From assembly GCA_964384415.1 (NCBI GenBank), contig CAYLMV010000002.1, positions 21,253-85,252 of the forward strand: DNA of 64,000 nucleotides. The letters are read 5' to 3'. The DNA is from JAGVPT01 sp964384415. Its GTDB lineage: Bacteria; Bacteroidota; Ignavibacteria; UBA10030; UBA8401. Under the pieces are notes generated by a model, which saw nothing but the letters and a program-made list of their open reading frames with translations, was not told where the DNA came from and did not search any database. Numbering within the stretch: position 1 is the stretch's first letter; each line of letters begins with the position of its first letter. Shown piece after piece: positions 42,237 through 50,760 of this stretch. A program made the translations under genes and the position numbers.

Positions 42237-44798
42237 TCATGCCCACAACACCAACCCCTGTTTCGAAGGGTTGTCGATGTCCTGGTTCCTGGGGAGGACA
42301 CGGATCGTGTAGCCATGGCGTCCGCTTGAATCCGACTTGATCGTGCCGACAAATTCGAACACTGTCCCTTTCGGTTTTCCGAACGGGGTCATCCTGCCGA
42401 CCGTCGGATTGACAATTGCGCCGTTGGAATCGAGCGCTCCGTGATAAAGTTCGAGCGAGACGTCTTCCGGGGTGAGATTTACAAGATCGATGCTTGCCCG
42501 GACATCGAGCGATTCGCCGACTTTCATTCCCTTTTGACCATCCGATGTAATCTCGATGAACCTCAGTCCGGGCCAATTTGACTGGAGCTTCATCCGCCAG
42601 GCCGCAAGCGCCTTTGCTCCCCGCAGCTTGTCGCCGGAGAGGGAAACAGAATGAGAGTGTGCCCGCAGGTAGTAATCTTCCGTGTACTGCCTGACCATCC
42701 GGTTTGTGTTAAAGACCGGGCAAATTTCCCTCATTGAGGTCTTCATCTTGCTGATCCATGCACGCGGCAAGCCGTCTCCGCCTCGGTTGTAAAATAATGG
42801 AACGAGTTCTTTTTCGAGCAAATCGTACAGGGCATTCGATTCGACTTCGTCCTGGTAATTATCGTCCCCATATTCTTCTCCCCGGCCGATCGCCCATCCG
42901 GTATTGGAGTTGTATCCTTCAACCCACCATCCATCGAGAACGCTGAGATTCAGCGCTCCATTGACAGCCGCTTTCATCCCGCTTGTGCCGCTTGCCTCAA
43001 GAGGACGCTTCGGCGTATTGAGCCACACATCAACGCCCTGAACGAGATAGCGTGCGACGACCATGTCGTAGTCTTCAATAAAGACGACTCGCCGCCGCAC
43101 TTCCGGCTGTCTGGCAAAATGGAGAATCTCCCGGATCAATTCTTTGCCCGGGTTGTCCATCGGATGGGCCTTCCCCGCGAAAATGATCTGCACGGGACGG
43201 TCCTTATCATTAAGAATGCGAATGAGTCTCTCTGCATCTCGGAGAAGCAGCGTTGCTCGCTTATAGGTCGCGTACCTGCGCGCAAAGCCGATCGTCAGAG
43301 CATCCGAATTGAGGACTTCAGCTCCTTGAGCGACTTCCGTTCTGAGCGCTCCGCGCGATTCCAGCTGGCTGCGAAGCCGCTGCCGGGCAAATGCGACGAG
43401 CCGTTCCCGACGCCGCTCATGAGTCCGCCACAACTCCTCGTCTGGAATGCGATGCACGAAACTCCAGAGGGCGTTCTCGTTCATATCATCTTTCCATCGC
43501 GGGCCGAGGTATCGTTCAAACAGCCCGGCCATATCGCGGCTAACCCAAGAGGGGACGTGAACGCCGTTCGTAATGGAACCAATCGGCGTATCGGCGACCG
43601 GGATGCCCGGCCACACATTCTGCCACATCGCCCGGGAAACCTCTCCGTGGAGCTTGCTCACTCCGTTGCTGTAGGCGGACATCCGCAACGCCAGGATGGT
43701 CATACAAAAATCTTCCGCGTCGTCGTTGAGGTTTCTTCGCCCGAGCCCTAAGAATTCCTTTCGGCTGAGGCCGCACTTCCTATAAAAATCAACGAAGTAC
43801 TTGTCCATGAGGGCAGGCGTAAAATAGTCGTTCCCTGCCGGTACCGGTGTATGAGTGGTGAAAACGGTCCCGGCTGTTGCAGCTTCGCGCGCTTCCGAGA
43901 AAGAGATGCCGTACTCGTTCATCAACTGCCGGCACAGTTCGAGCGATAGAAACGCCGAATGCCCTTCGTTCATATGGCATACGGTCGGCCGCATACCTAT
44001 GGCGCACAGCGCTCGGTAACCGCCGATCCCGAGCATGATTTCCTGTTTGATCCTGATCTCGCGGTCGCCGCCGTACAGCTGATCGGTAATATCCTGGTCT
44101 TCCTGCGAGTTGAGAGGGATGTTGGTATCCAGAAGAAACACGGGAATTCGACCAGCCTGGACTCTCCATACCTGGGCAAAGACATTTCGGCCGGGAAATT
44201 CGACGCTTATCGTGACCGGCTTCTCATCCTTATCCCGCTCAATCTGAATCGGCTGGGTATAGAAATCATTTTCAGGATGACGTTCCTGCTGCCATCCGTC
44301 GGCGTTGAGATATTGGCTGAAGTACCCCTGCTGATAGAGGAGTCCCACGCCGATGAGCGGAACGCCAAGATCGCTCGCCGATTTGATATGATCGCCGGAG
44401 AGAATCCCGAGACCTCCCGAATAGTTCGGGAGACACTCGGTCAATCCAAATTCCGCCGAAAAATATGCAATGGTGGGAGTGCTCTCTTTACCATGCTTCT
44501 TTTGATACCAGCTCGAGCTCATGTCGAGGTACTGGCTGTAACGATCCCAGGCCCGGTCGAGCTCTCCAAGAAATGCTTCATCGCGCGAGAGCGTATTGAG
44601 ACGTTCTTGCTTGATGGCGCCGAGCATCTGCACGGGGTTGTGGTGCGATGCTTCCCACAGATCTGTATCGAGCCGCATGAACAACTCGAGGAGTTCATGA
44701 TCCCACACCCACACAAGATTGTACGCGAGGGCATAAAGGCGCTGAAGCGGTTCGGGAAGCGATGGGGCGATTGAATAAGTGAAAATCGGGCGAGTCAT
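42237..44798 (-). CDS. Alpha-glucan (glycogen/maltodextrin) phosphorylase
   Basis: 853-aa GT35 phosphorylase releasing glucose-1-phosphate from alpha-1,4-glucans. It belongs to the short 'alpha-glucan family phosphorylase' type (AYNLVWVWDHELLELF, IAYFSAEFGLTECLPNYSGGLG, then TTHTPVPAGNDYF). The PLP-binding lysine is near 609 in EASGTSGMKAAVNGAL. I moved the start to ATG 44798, which has GGAGGAAAT upstream; the longer frame adds 12 unlikely residues. Confidence 0.93.
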   Translation of the reverse strand: MTRPIFTYSIAPSLPEPLQRLYALAYNLVWVWDHELLELFMRLDTDLWEASHHNPVQMLGAIKQERLNTLSRDEAFLGELDRAWDRYSQYLDMSSSWYQKKHGKESTPTIAYFSAEFGLTECLPNYSGGLGILSGDHIKSASDLGVPLIGVGLLYQQGYFSQYLNADGWQQERHPENDFYTQPIQIERDKDEKPVTISVEFPGRNVFAQVWRVQAGRIPVFLLDTNIPLNSQEDQDITDQLYGGDREIRIKQEIMLGIGGYRALCAIGMRPTVCHMNEGHSAFLSLELCRQLMNEYGISFSEAREAATAGTVFTTHTPVPAGNDYFTPALMDKYFVDFYRKCGLSRKEFLGLGRRNLNDDAEDFCMTILALRMSAYSNGVSKLHGEVSRAMWQNVWPGIPVADTPIGSITNGVHVPSWVSRDMAGLFERYLGPRWKDDMNENALWSFVHRIPDEELWRTHERRRERLVAFARQRLRSQLESRGALRTEVAQGAEVLNSDALTIGFARRYATYKRATLLLRDAERLIRILNDKDRPVQIIFAGKAHPMDNPGKELIREILHFARQPEVRRRVVFIEDYDMVVARYLVQGVDVWLNTPKRPLEASGTSGMKAAVNGALNLSVLDGWWVEGYNSNTGWAIGRGEEYGDDNYQDEVESNALYDLLEKELVPLFYNRGGDGLPRAWISKMKTSMREICPVFNTNRMVRQYTEDYYLRAHSHSVSLSGDKLRGAKALAAWRMKLQSNWPGLRFIEITSDGQKGMKVGESLDVRASIDLVNLTPEDVSLELYHGALDSNGAIVNPTVGRMTPFGKPKGTVFEFVGTIKSDSSGRHGYTIRVLPRNQDIDNPSKQGLVLWA

Positions 44799-44857
44799 AT
44801 TTCCTCCGTCTGCAACGTTGAGGGAAAAAGCCAATCGAAGCCTAGTAAACTTTTCGG

Positions 44858-46471
44858 CTAATGCAATTCATCGAGCGGCAGGCCGTCTACCGTACGCGGA
44901 TAATTAATCCTGAGGATGAGGGCAAGCGTCGGCGCTATATCAACCGTGTGAACTTCTCGCCCGACGTTCAATGCTCTTGTTCCGTCTCCCCAGAAAACGA
45001 TGGGGACGTGAGTATCATAACGGTACACTGACCCATGACTCGTTCCGGTGGGACTCTCTTCGATAAGATAGTACTCACGGAAGCGGACTTGAAAGTCTTC
45101 CCCTCGTCCCGGATAATAACTTCGCCTGAACTCATCCAGGTACGGCCGCTCCGGAGTGGCCGGATTCAGAAGTTCACGTCGGAAGAACAGATCCGCGACG
45201 CAGGAGATCGTCCGCATGGCATCGCCGACGCGTTGTTCGAACTGAAGGCTGTCTTTGCCGACACGGAGAGCCTCGCGGTAATTCAGAAATCCTCGTTCTT
45301 CAAAGATCGATTTGTTCATTCCCCATTCCGTCCGGATTGCCCAATCGATTGAATCGAGCTGCGGTTTTAACTGGGACTGATACAGAACGCGGTGTGCTTC
45401 CTGGTGTCGGTATTGAACGAGGAATTCCGGAAGCGGCATCACGCCGTGATCGGCGCTGAGCACCACAAGCACATTGGACCTTCCCACTGCGGAATCCACA
45501 AAAGAGAGGAACGACCCGAGACCCGCATCGAGCCGGAACAACAGGTCCATGATCTCATGACTGTTCGGTCCGAACGCGTGCCCGACGTAGTCGCAATCGG
45601 AAAGGCTGACACACAGGATGTCGGGAACGCCGCGTTGTCCAAGTTTTTCATAGGTGATCGCCTTGCGGGCAAAGTCCAGAACAAGAAGGTCGCCATAGGG
45701 AGAAGTCAGAATCTGGCCCGCCTTCTTCGCGGGAGAGAATCGATGCGGGAATGATGAAGAAGAATCCCATTTTGCCTCGGAGACAAAATCGTCCGGACCT
45801 TCTCTCTCATAGACACTGTCGGGGAGTAGTTTCGTCCATGCAGCCGGCACGTGGTTCGCCACCCAGCCGGAATTGTTAAAATCTCTTGTCCAATCCGGGA
45901 GATGCCCGGTGTAATAATCGGAAGTCGTCATATGACCGCTCTTCCGGCTGTACCAAAAGGCGTAGTCGGGATGTTTCCCTCCCATCAGGATCGCCGCGCG
46001 ATCCTTGCCGGAGATGGCGATCACTTTGGATTTGGGGGATGAGGCCTTGAGCCAATCGCCGACAGCCGGCACGAGCAAGTTATCGGGGGACGATCCGCCT
46101 CCTTCGCCATCCACCTCGTGCGCGGTACTGTCTTCCACGCAGTAAACCGATTTCCGGGTGACAGGATTGATCCATTCATTTTCAAGGATGCCGCTGGTCT
46201 TTGGGTATGCGCCTGTGCTCAGGGAGGCATGTCCTAAACACGTGACGCTCGAGGCATAGTTGAGCCCTGCGTTCGAGAAGAAAGTCCCCTCCATGTAGAG
46301 ACTCTTCAGGCCTCCGGTAAAATACGGCGAGAAACGATCGAAATAGTCCTCGCGCATTTGATCGACGGAGATGAAAACCACCAATCGCGGTGGCTCGAGT
46401 GCGTGCACGGGGAGCGAGAGAAGAAGGGCGGCGATGACCGATGAGAGAAGAACCCGGCGGATGCTGAGCAT
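44858..46471 (-). CDS. PafA-like alkaline phosphatase/phosphodiesterase
   Basis: 537-aa exported metal-dependent phosphatase of the type I phosphodiesterase/alkaline-phosphatase superfamily. Signal peptide 1-24 (ending VHALE). Zinc Asp and Thr nucleophile lie in ISVDQMREDYF and SSVTCLGHASLSTG (Thr77, equivalent to Thr79 of PafA). SGKDRAAILMGGK carries the Lys/Arg pair typical of PafA. LSDCDYVGHAFGP, LSADHGVMPLPE and GTSHGSVYRYDTHVP supply the remaining metal ligands. Likely releases phosphate from organic esters in the periplasm. Confidence 0.92.
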   Translation of the reverse strand: MLSIRRVLLSSVIAALLLSLPVHALEPPRLVVFISVDQMREDYFDRFSPYFTGGLKSLYMEGTFFSNAGLNYASSVTCLGHASLSTGAYPKTSGILENEWINPVTRKSVYCVEDSTAHEVDGEGGGSSPDNLLVPAVGDWLKASSPKSKVIAISGKDRAAILMGGKHPDYAFWYSRKSGHMTTSDYYTGHLPDWTRDFNNSGWVANHVPAAWTKLLPDSVYEREGPDDFVSEAKWDSSSSFPHRFSPAKKAGQILTSPYGDLLVLDFARKAITYEKLGQRGVPDILCVSLSDCDYVGHAFGPNSHEIMDLLFRLDAGLGSFLSFVDSAVGRSNVLVVLSADHGVMPLPEFLVQYRHQEAHRVLYQSQLKPQLDSIDWAIRTEWGMNKSIFEERGFLNYREALRVGKDSLQFEQRVGDAMRTISCVADLFFRRELLNPATPERPYLDEFRRSYYPGRGEDFQVRFREYYLIEESPTGTSHGSVYRYDTHVPIVFWGDGTRALNVGREVHTVDIAPTLALILRINYPRTVDGLPLDELH

Positions 46472-46698
46472 GATCTGATTGTTTCCCTGCCTATTGGCTC
46501 AAAGATACGACAAAGTTGATAGGATAGATAGCCTATTCCGAAAAATCTTTTTTTTGTGTATCTTGATTTATTAATGAAATGTTACGAGATAACCGAGAAG
46601 AGGCCAAGAAATTCGGAAATGTCTTTCGTCGAAGCCTTTTCCGATCTTGCGGTTGGGCCTCCAACGTAAATCAATTCACCATTAACTTAGGACTCCCC

Positions 46699-48207
46699 AT
46701 GCGTTTCTCCCCGTTGAAATCGTTGCTTATTGCGGCCTGTTTTTCGGTCTTCTTGAGCTGTTCGCTTCTCTCGCAGCCGAAGACGCTCACAATTCTTCAC
46801 ACGAACGACCTCCACGCGAATTTCATTCCTCACGAAGCAACCTGGATAAGGACGACGCCAAAGCCGATGGCTGGAGGGTTCAACGAACTATCCATTGCCA
46901 TCGACAGTATTCGACACACCAATAACGCAACGCTGTTGCTTGACGCAGGGGATGTCATGACCGGCAACCCGGTCACCGAATACGCGTACCACGGAGCATT
47001 GGGAGGAGCCCTGTTTGAAATGATGAATATGATCGGGTATGAAGCCTGGTGCTTTGGCAACCACGACTTTGACCTCGGTCAAAAGAACTTGCTCCAACTG
47101 ACCAAGATCGCTCAATTCCCCACCCTCTCGGCGAACGTGGTCAATGACGACAACGGGTATCCCCTCAACAACAAGCCGTATACCATCATCCAGAAGAACG
47201 GATTGACCATTGGTATTATCGGCATTATGTCGCAACAACTGTATGGGTTGGTCAATCAGACAAACCTTGTCGGCATCAAAGTGCTTTCGCCGACCGCGAC
47301 CGCTCAGAAATTCATCGATGAACTGCTCCCGAAAACCGATCTTATTATCGCCCTGACACACGAGGGTGTCGAAGACGATTCTCTTCTCGCCACAAAAGTG
47401 ACAGGGCTGAACGTTATCGTCGGCGGACACTCTCACACGCGTCTGAAGGCGCCGAAACTTGTCAACGGGGTCATTATTGTTCAAGCCGGTACCGCCGCGG
47501 AATACTTAGGAGTGCTGAACTTGTCGGTCGAGAATAAGAAGGTTGTGAGTTACAACGGTTCTCTGCTTTCATTGTGGTACAATGGCTCGCGGCCGAAGAC
47601 TACGCTATCGACGTTCATCGATTCTGTGCAGCGTGGAATTGAACTTGACTACAGCCAGGACATCGGCACGCTGAAAGAGGATTGGGTGCGGAACGACAAC
47701 GGAGAATCCGGGATCGGCAATTTTATTTCGGACGCCCAGCGTGAAGCTGCCCATGCCGATGTCGGCTTCATGAACGACTTCGGCATCCGAAAGAACCTCA
47801 GCGCAGGCCCTATCTCCAAAAGAGATGTTTTTGAAGTTCTTCCCTTCAGAAACATCCTTACGACATTTACTCTCACCGGTGCCGAACTAAAGACCATTGT
47901 CCTCAACTACATCGAACAAGATCTCAAAATCCAGACTTCGGGCATACGCTGCGAATGGAAGCGCAATGCAGAAGGAAAAGTCGAGATCCTTAAACTCGAG
48001 ATCAACGGAAGGCCGTTTGACGAAAAAGGAAGCTACACCGGAGCGGCAAGCGACTATTTTGTCGGGGAAGCGAAGCATTATCTCGGCATGGAGATCCTCC
48101 ATCCAATATACCTGCAGCGCACGGTGTTCGAGGCGATCGAAAAGAAAGTGCGGGATGAGAAGGTTGTGGATTCGAAAGTCGAAAACAGGATAAAAGAAAT
48201 CAAGTAG
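46699..48207 (+). CDS. 5'-nucleotidase/2',3'-cyclic phosphodiesterase family protein
   Basis: 502-aa exported UshA-type nucleotidase. The start at ATG 46699 is chosen because it has TTAGGA upstream and opens with a signal peptide (MRFSPLKSLLIAACFSVFLS) with a possible lipobox Cys; a longer frame from 46579 adds 40 residues without a signal. Dinuclear metal motifs are HTNDLHANF, LDAGDVMTG, FGNHDFDLG and VGGHSHTRL. The C-terminal substrate domain starts around residue 320. Divergent from the PafA-like gene; both scavenge phosphate or nucleosides. Confidence 0.92.
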   Translation: MRFSPLKSLLIAACFSVFLSCSLLSQPKTLTILHTNDLHANFIPHEATWIRTTPKPMAGGFNELSIAIDSIRHTNNATLLLDAGDVMTGNPVTEYAYHGALGGALFEMMNMIGYEAWCFGNHDFDLGQKNLLQLTKIAQFPTLSANVVNDDNGYPLNNKPYTIIQKNGLTIGIIGIMSQQLYGLVNQTNLVGIKVLSPTATAQKFIDELLPKTDLIIALTHEGVEDDSLLATKVTGLNVIVGGHSHTRLKAPKLVNGVIIVQAGTAAEYLGVLNLSVENKKVVSYNGSLLSLWYNGSRPKTTLSTFIDSVQRGIELDYSQDIGTLKEDWVRNDNGESGIGNFISDAQREAAHADVGFMNDFGIRKNLSAGPISKRDVFEVLPFRNILTTFTLTGAELKTIVLNYIEQDLKIQTSGIRCEWKRNAEGKVEILKLEINGRPFDEKGSYTGAASDYFVGEAKHYLGMEILHPIYLQRTVFEAIEKKVRDEKVVDSKVENRIKEIK

Positions 48208-48425
48208 CAGGCCGTACAGGCCTGCGACAAGAAATATCGCACCGAGTTGCACTTAACATTTTTTTCTTGATAGCGCCGCCAGGAGCAACATGATCTAGCA
48301 GTCAACAGCCTTAAGCGCAAAGAGTTCCTTCGGAGCGAAAAACGGACAAGAGAACGAATTCGCACCGAAGTTGTTCACTTCCCATCGCGCACGACAATTT
48401 AGCAACCTTCAAGAAAGGATATTTC

Positions 48426-49139
48426 ATGAACAATAAACATTTCCCGATCCTTATCATCATCGGCCGCCCTGCTGCCGGAAAATCCGAAGTCATAGATTTC
48501 TTGAAGAAGACAGACTCGCGACAGCGAAGTGAAAAATTTCACATCGGCGAGTTCGAGGAACTGGACGACTTCGTTTATGTGTGGGAGACCTTCGAGGCCG
48601 ATGACATCCTTTCGAAGCACGGCAGACCGCGCAAGTGGACCGACAAGAAATACTGGTTCAAAGATGAATTCATCTGGAACCTCTACATCGAGCGCATCAG
48701 CCTGGAATACCGAAAAAAGCTTGCCCGCAATCCCGCCTATCACGAGAAGATGACGACCCTCATCGAATTCGCGCGCGGCGGAAAAAACGGGATCCGCGAA
48801 GCGCTGACGTACCTTCATGAGGATATTCTGCAGCATGCGGCGTTGATGTATATCCGCGTATCGTACGAGGAGTCCGTCAGAAAGAATCACCGCCGTGCGC
48901 GGAAGGGACAGGAAGATTCCATCCTTTATCACTCCCTGCCGGACGAGAAGATGGAGTACTACTACAAGACGAACGACTGGAACAAACTGGAGAAGAAAGA
49001 CCCGAACTTCATCACCGTGAAGGGTTTTAAAATTCCGTACGCAGTTTTTGAAAACGAGCCGGAGAAGACCCTGGATCCGTCGCTGATAAGCCGGGAATTA
49101 GAGCGGGTAACGACAAAACTGTGGGCGCTGAAGAAATAA
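48426..49139 (+). CDS. P-loop nucleotide kinase-like protein of unknown function
   Basis: 237-aa cytosolic protein. Walker A GRPAAGKSE at residues 13-21 is preceded by a hydrophobic strand (ILIII). Downstream there is no classical Walker B, but HEDILQHAALMYIRVSYEES supplies strand/helix alternation, and HRRARKGQEDSILYHSLPDEK looks like a lid with Arg residues contacting phosphate, as in nucleoside/nucleotide kinases. Substrate is unknown. It stands alone between a nucleotidase and an OPA transporter. Confidence 0.7.
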   Translation: MNNKHFPILIIIGRPAAGKSEVIDFLKKTDSRQRSEKFHIGEFEELDDFVYVWETFEADDILSKHGRPRKWTDKKYWFKDEFIWNLYIERISLEYRKKLARNPAYHEKMTTLIEFARGGKNGIREALTYLHEDILQHAALMYIRVSYEESVRKNHRRARKGQEDSILYHSLPDEKMEYYYKTNDWNKLEKKDPNFITVKGFKIPYAVFENEPEKTLDPSLISRELERVTTKLWALKK

Positions 49140-49218
49140 AGAAGTCAGATTTGCAGGATCCTTCTGCGGATGATCAAATAAGAATCATCACTGATCCCGC
49201 TGTGTGAAACGAACGCGG

Positions 49219-50625
49219 TCAATGAGACGACTTCCCTTTCGGAACCGCATTCCAGAGGCGTGACATCACAAACGCGCCGACAAGGGCAAACGGGATCGGC
49301 GCCCAATGCCACGCGTTCCAACCCCAGTTCGTTGTGATGTAGCCCACCCCAACTCCGACGAATGCACCCGCGAGGTACTGCATCCCGTCAAAGAGCCCGG
49401 CCGCAGTCGCAACAGCTTTTTTCCCTCCAAAGTCCATCGATGCCGCACCGCCAATCATCCCGTGAGCTCCATTGACGAAAAATGAAAGGAGCACGAGACA
49501 GCACGCCGCCACCACCGGCCCAAAGTTGAGCATATCCGAGAAACCGAACAACGCCAGGACGACGGCCATCCCGATAAACCCAAACACGATCACGGGTGCC
49601 CGGCGTCCCCCAAAGGTGCGATCAGACGCAATTCCAAAAACAAATCCGCCGGCAATTCCCGCAAGCGCAATTCCCCACGTAGCGATGATATAGGGAGGAT
49701 ACGTTGCAAACGCCGATCGGTTGGCGCCGTGGAAGTCCACAAAATATTTCGGCCACCAGGCATCGACGACGCTGCGGCGAACGAAGCCGATCATCATCGA
49801 GCCGAGCGCGATCATCCACATGACCGGCGAGGCAAACACCTTCTGGACGACATACTTCAGGGATGAGGGTTTATCTGCGTCGATTTCTACTTCGTCGCCG
49901 GTCTCAAAATCTCCCAACCCGGCATCCTTCGGCGAGTTGTGCATGAAAAAGAGATTCTCGAAGAACAGCACCACCACGCACAGAGCCGGAATCCAAAACG
50001 CATATTGCCATGGAAGCACGAGCAGGATGAGCGGAACTCCCTGGAATGCAAGCAGCAGCCCCATCCGGATCAGGACGCCGAAGATTCCGGCGAATGTTCC
50101 GCGCTCACGAACGTGGAACCACTGCGCGTTGACCTTCACGATCGAGAGCGCACCGAAAGACTGGAAGAATCCGTTCAGGCCCCAGACGATCGCCATCATC
50201 GTGAGAATCATTCCGCCCGAAAGCCCGAACTTGAAGACGGCCGGAGTCACGACATGGCGGGCCATGCCGGTTCCTTCCCAGACGGCGGTGCTCACAATTG
50301 CGAGGCCTGCCAATCCAAACAGGAAATTCATCAGGGCAACACCGACGGCTCCAAAAAGAAACGCCTTCTTGCCGCCGATGCGGTCTGCAAGCGGGCCGTT
50401 GAAAACGACCGACAGCCCGTAGACTAAAGGCATCAACGTCTCGAAAACACCAAGGTCCGTATTTTTCCATCCAAAGAGATCGGCGAGGGTCGGAGCAACA
50501 GCCGTGTAATTGTAGCGGGTCATGTAGAAGACAGCGTAAAGAAAGCCGAGCGATAGCCAATTGACAACCCGCCTCGTGCGAAACTCGGGCGTGATAATGG
50601 GTCGATCAGGAATTGAAACTGCCAT
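49219..50625 (-). CDS. Organophosphate:phosphate antiporter family (OPA) MFS transporter
   Basis: 468-aa major-facilitator protein, about 12 membrane helices. The N-terminal YAVFYMTRYNYTAVAPTL is the OPA signature seen in GlpT/UhpT, and PLADRIGGKKAFLFG is the MFS cytoplasmic loop. Likely substrates are glycerol-3-phosphate or hexose phosphates, matching the nearby transketolase and nucleotidase. Exact substrate is inferred. Confidence 0.88.
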   Translation of the reverse strand: MAVSIPDRPIITPEFRTRRVVNWLSLGFLYAVFYMTRYNYTAVAPTLADLFGWKNTDLGVFETLMPLVYGLSVVFNGPLADRIGGKKAFLFGAVGVALMNFLFGLAGLAIVSTAVWEGTGMARHVVTPAVFKFGLSGGMILTMMAIVWGLNGFFQSFGALSIVKVNAQWFHVRERGTFAGIFGVLIRMGLLLAFQGVPLILLVLPWQYAFWIPALCVVVLFFENLFFMHNSPKDAGLGDFETGDEVEIDADKPSSLKYVVQKVFASPVMWMIALGSMMIGFVRRSVVDAWWPKYFVDFHGANRSAFATYPPYIIATWGIALAGIAGGFVFGIASDRTFGGRRAPVIVFGFIGMAVVLALFGFSDMLNFGPVVAACCLVLLSFFVNGAHGMIGGAASMDFGGKKAVATAAGLFDGMQYLAGAFVGVGVGYITTNWGWNAWHWAPIPFALVGAFVMSRLWNAVPKGKSSH

Positions 50626-50673
50626 GGGCTTCCTTTTTCAGGTTGGATGGCGAGCGATTCCGGGATATGGAAA

Positions 50674-50749
50674 CCTTCCGAAGGCTTTTCTGAAAAGTTC
50701 AAACGAAGACGGAAACACCATGCCGCCTGATAGCAGGTCCTTCGGAAGG
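50674..50749. repeat. Pair of REP-like palindromes CCTTC-S-GAAGG
   Basis: CCTTC-C-GAAGG at 50674-50684 and CCTTC-G-GAAGG at 50739-50749, about 54 bp apart in the spacer between the transporter and tkt. GCAGCCTTCCGAAGG, read on the minus strand across the second copy, is identical to the copy at 42217. Confidence 0.65.
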
Positions 50750-50760
50750 CTGCGAACTAC

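Noticed and set aside
46579..46698. Longer start for the 5'-nucleotidase
   Set aside because: The 40 extra residues carry no signal peptide and displace a good one beginning at 46699.
48207..48225. Hairpin GCAGGCC-GTACA-GGCCTGC as terminator of the nucleotidase gene
   Set aside because: No T-run follows (GACAAGAAAT), so an intrinsic terminator cannot be claimed.
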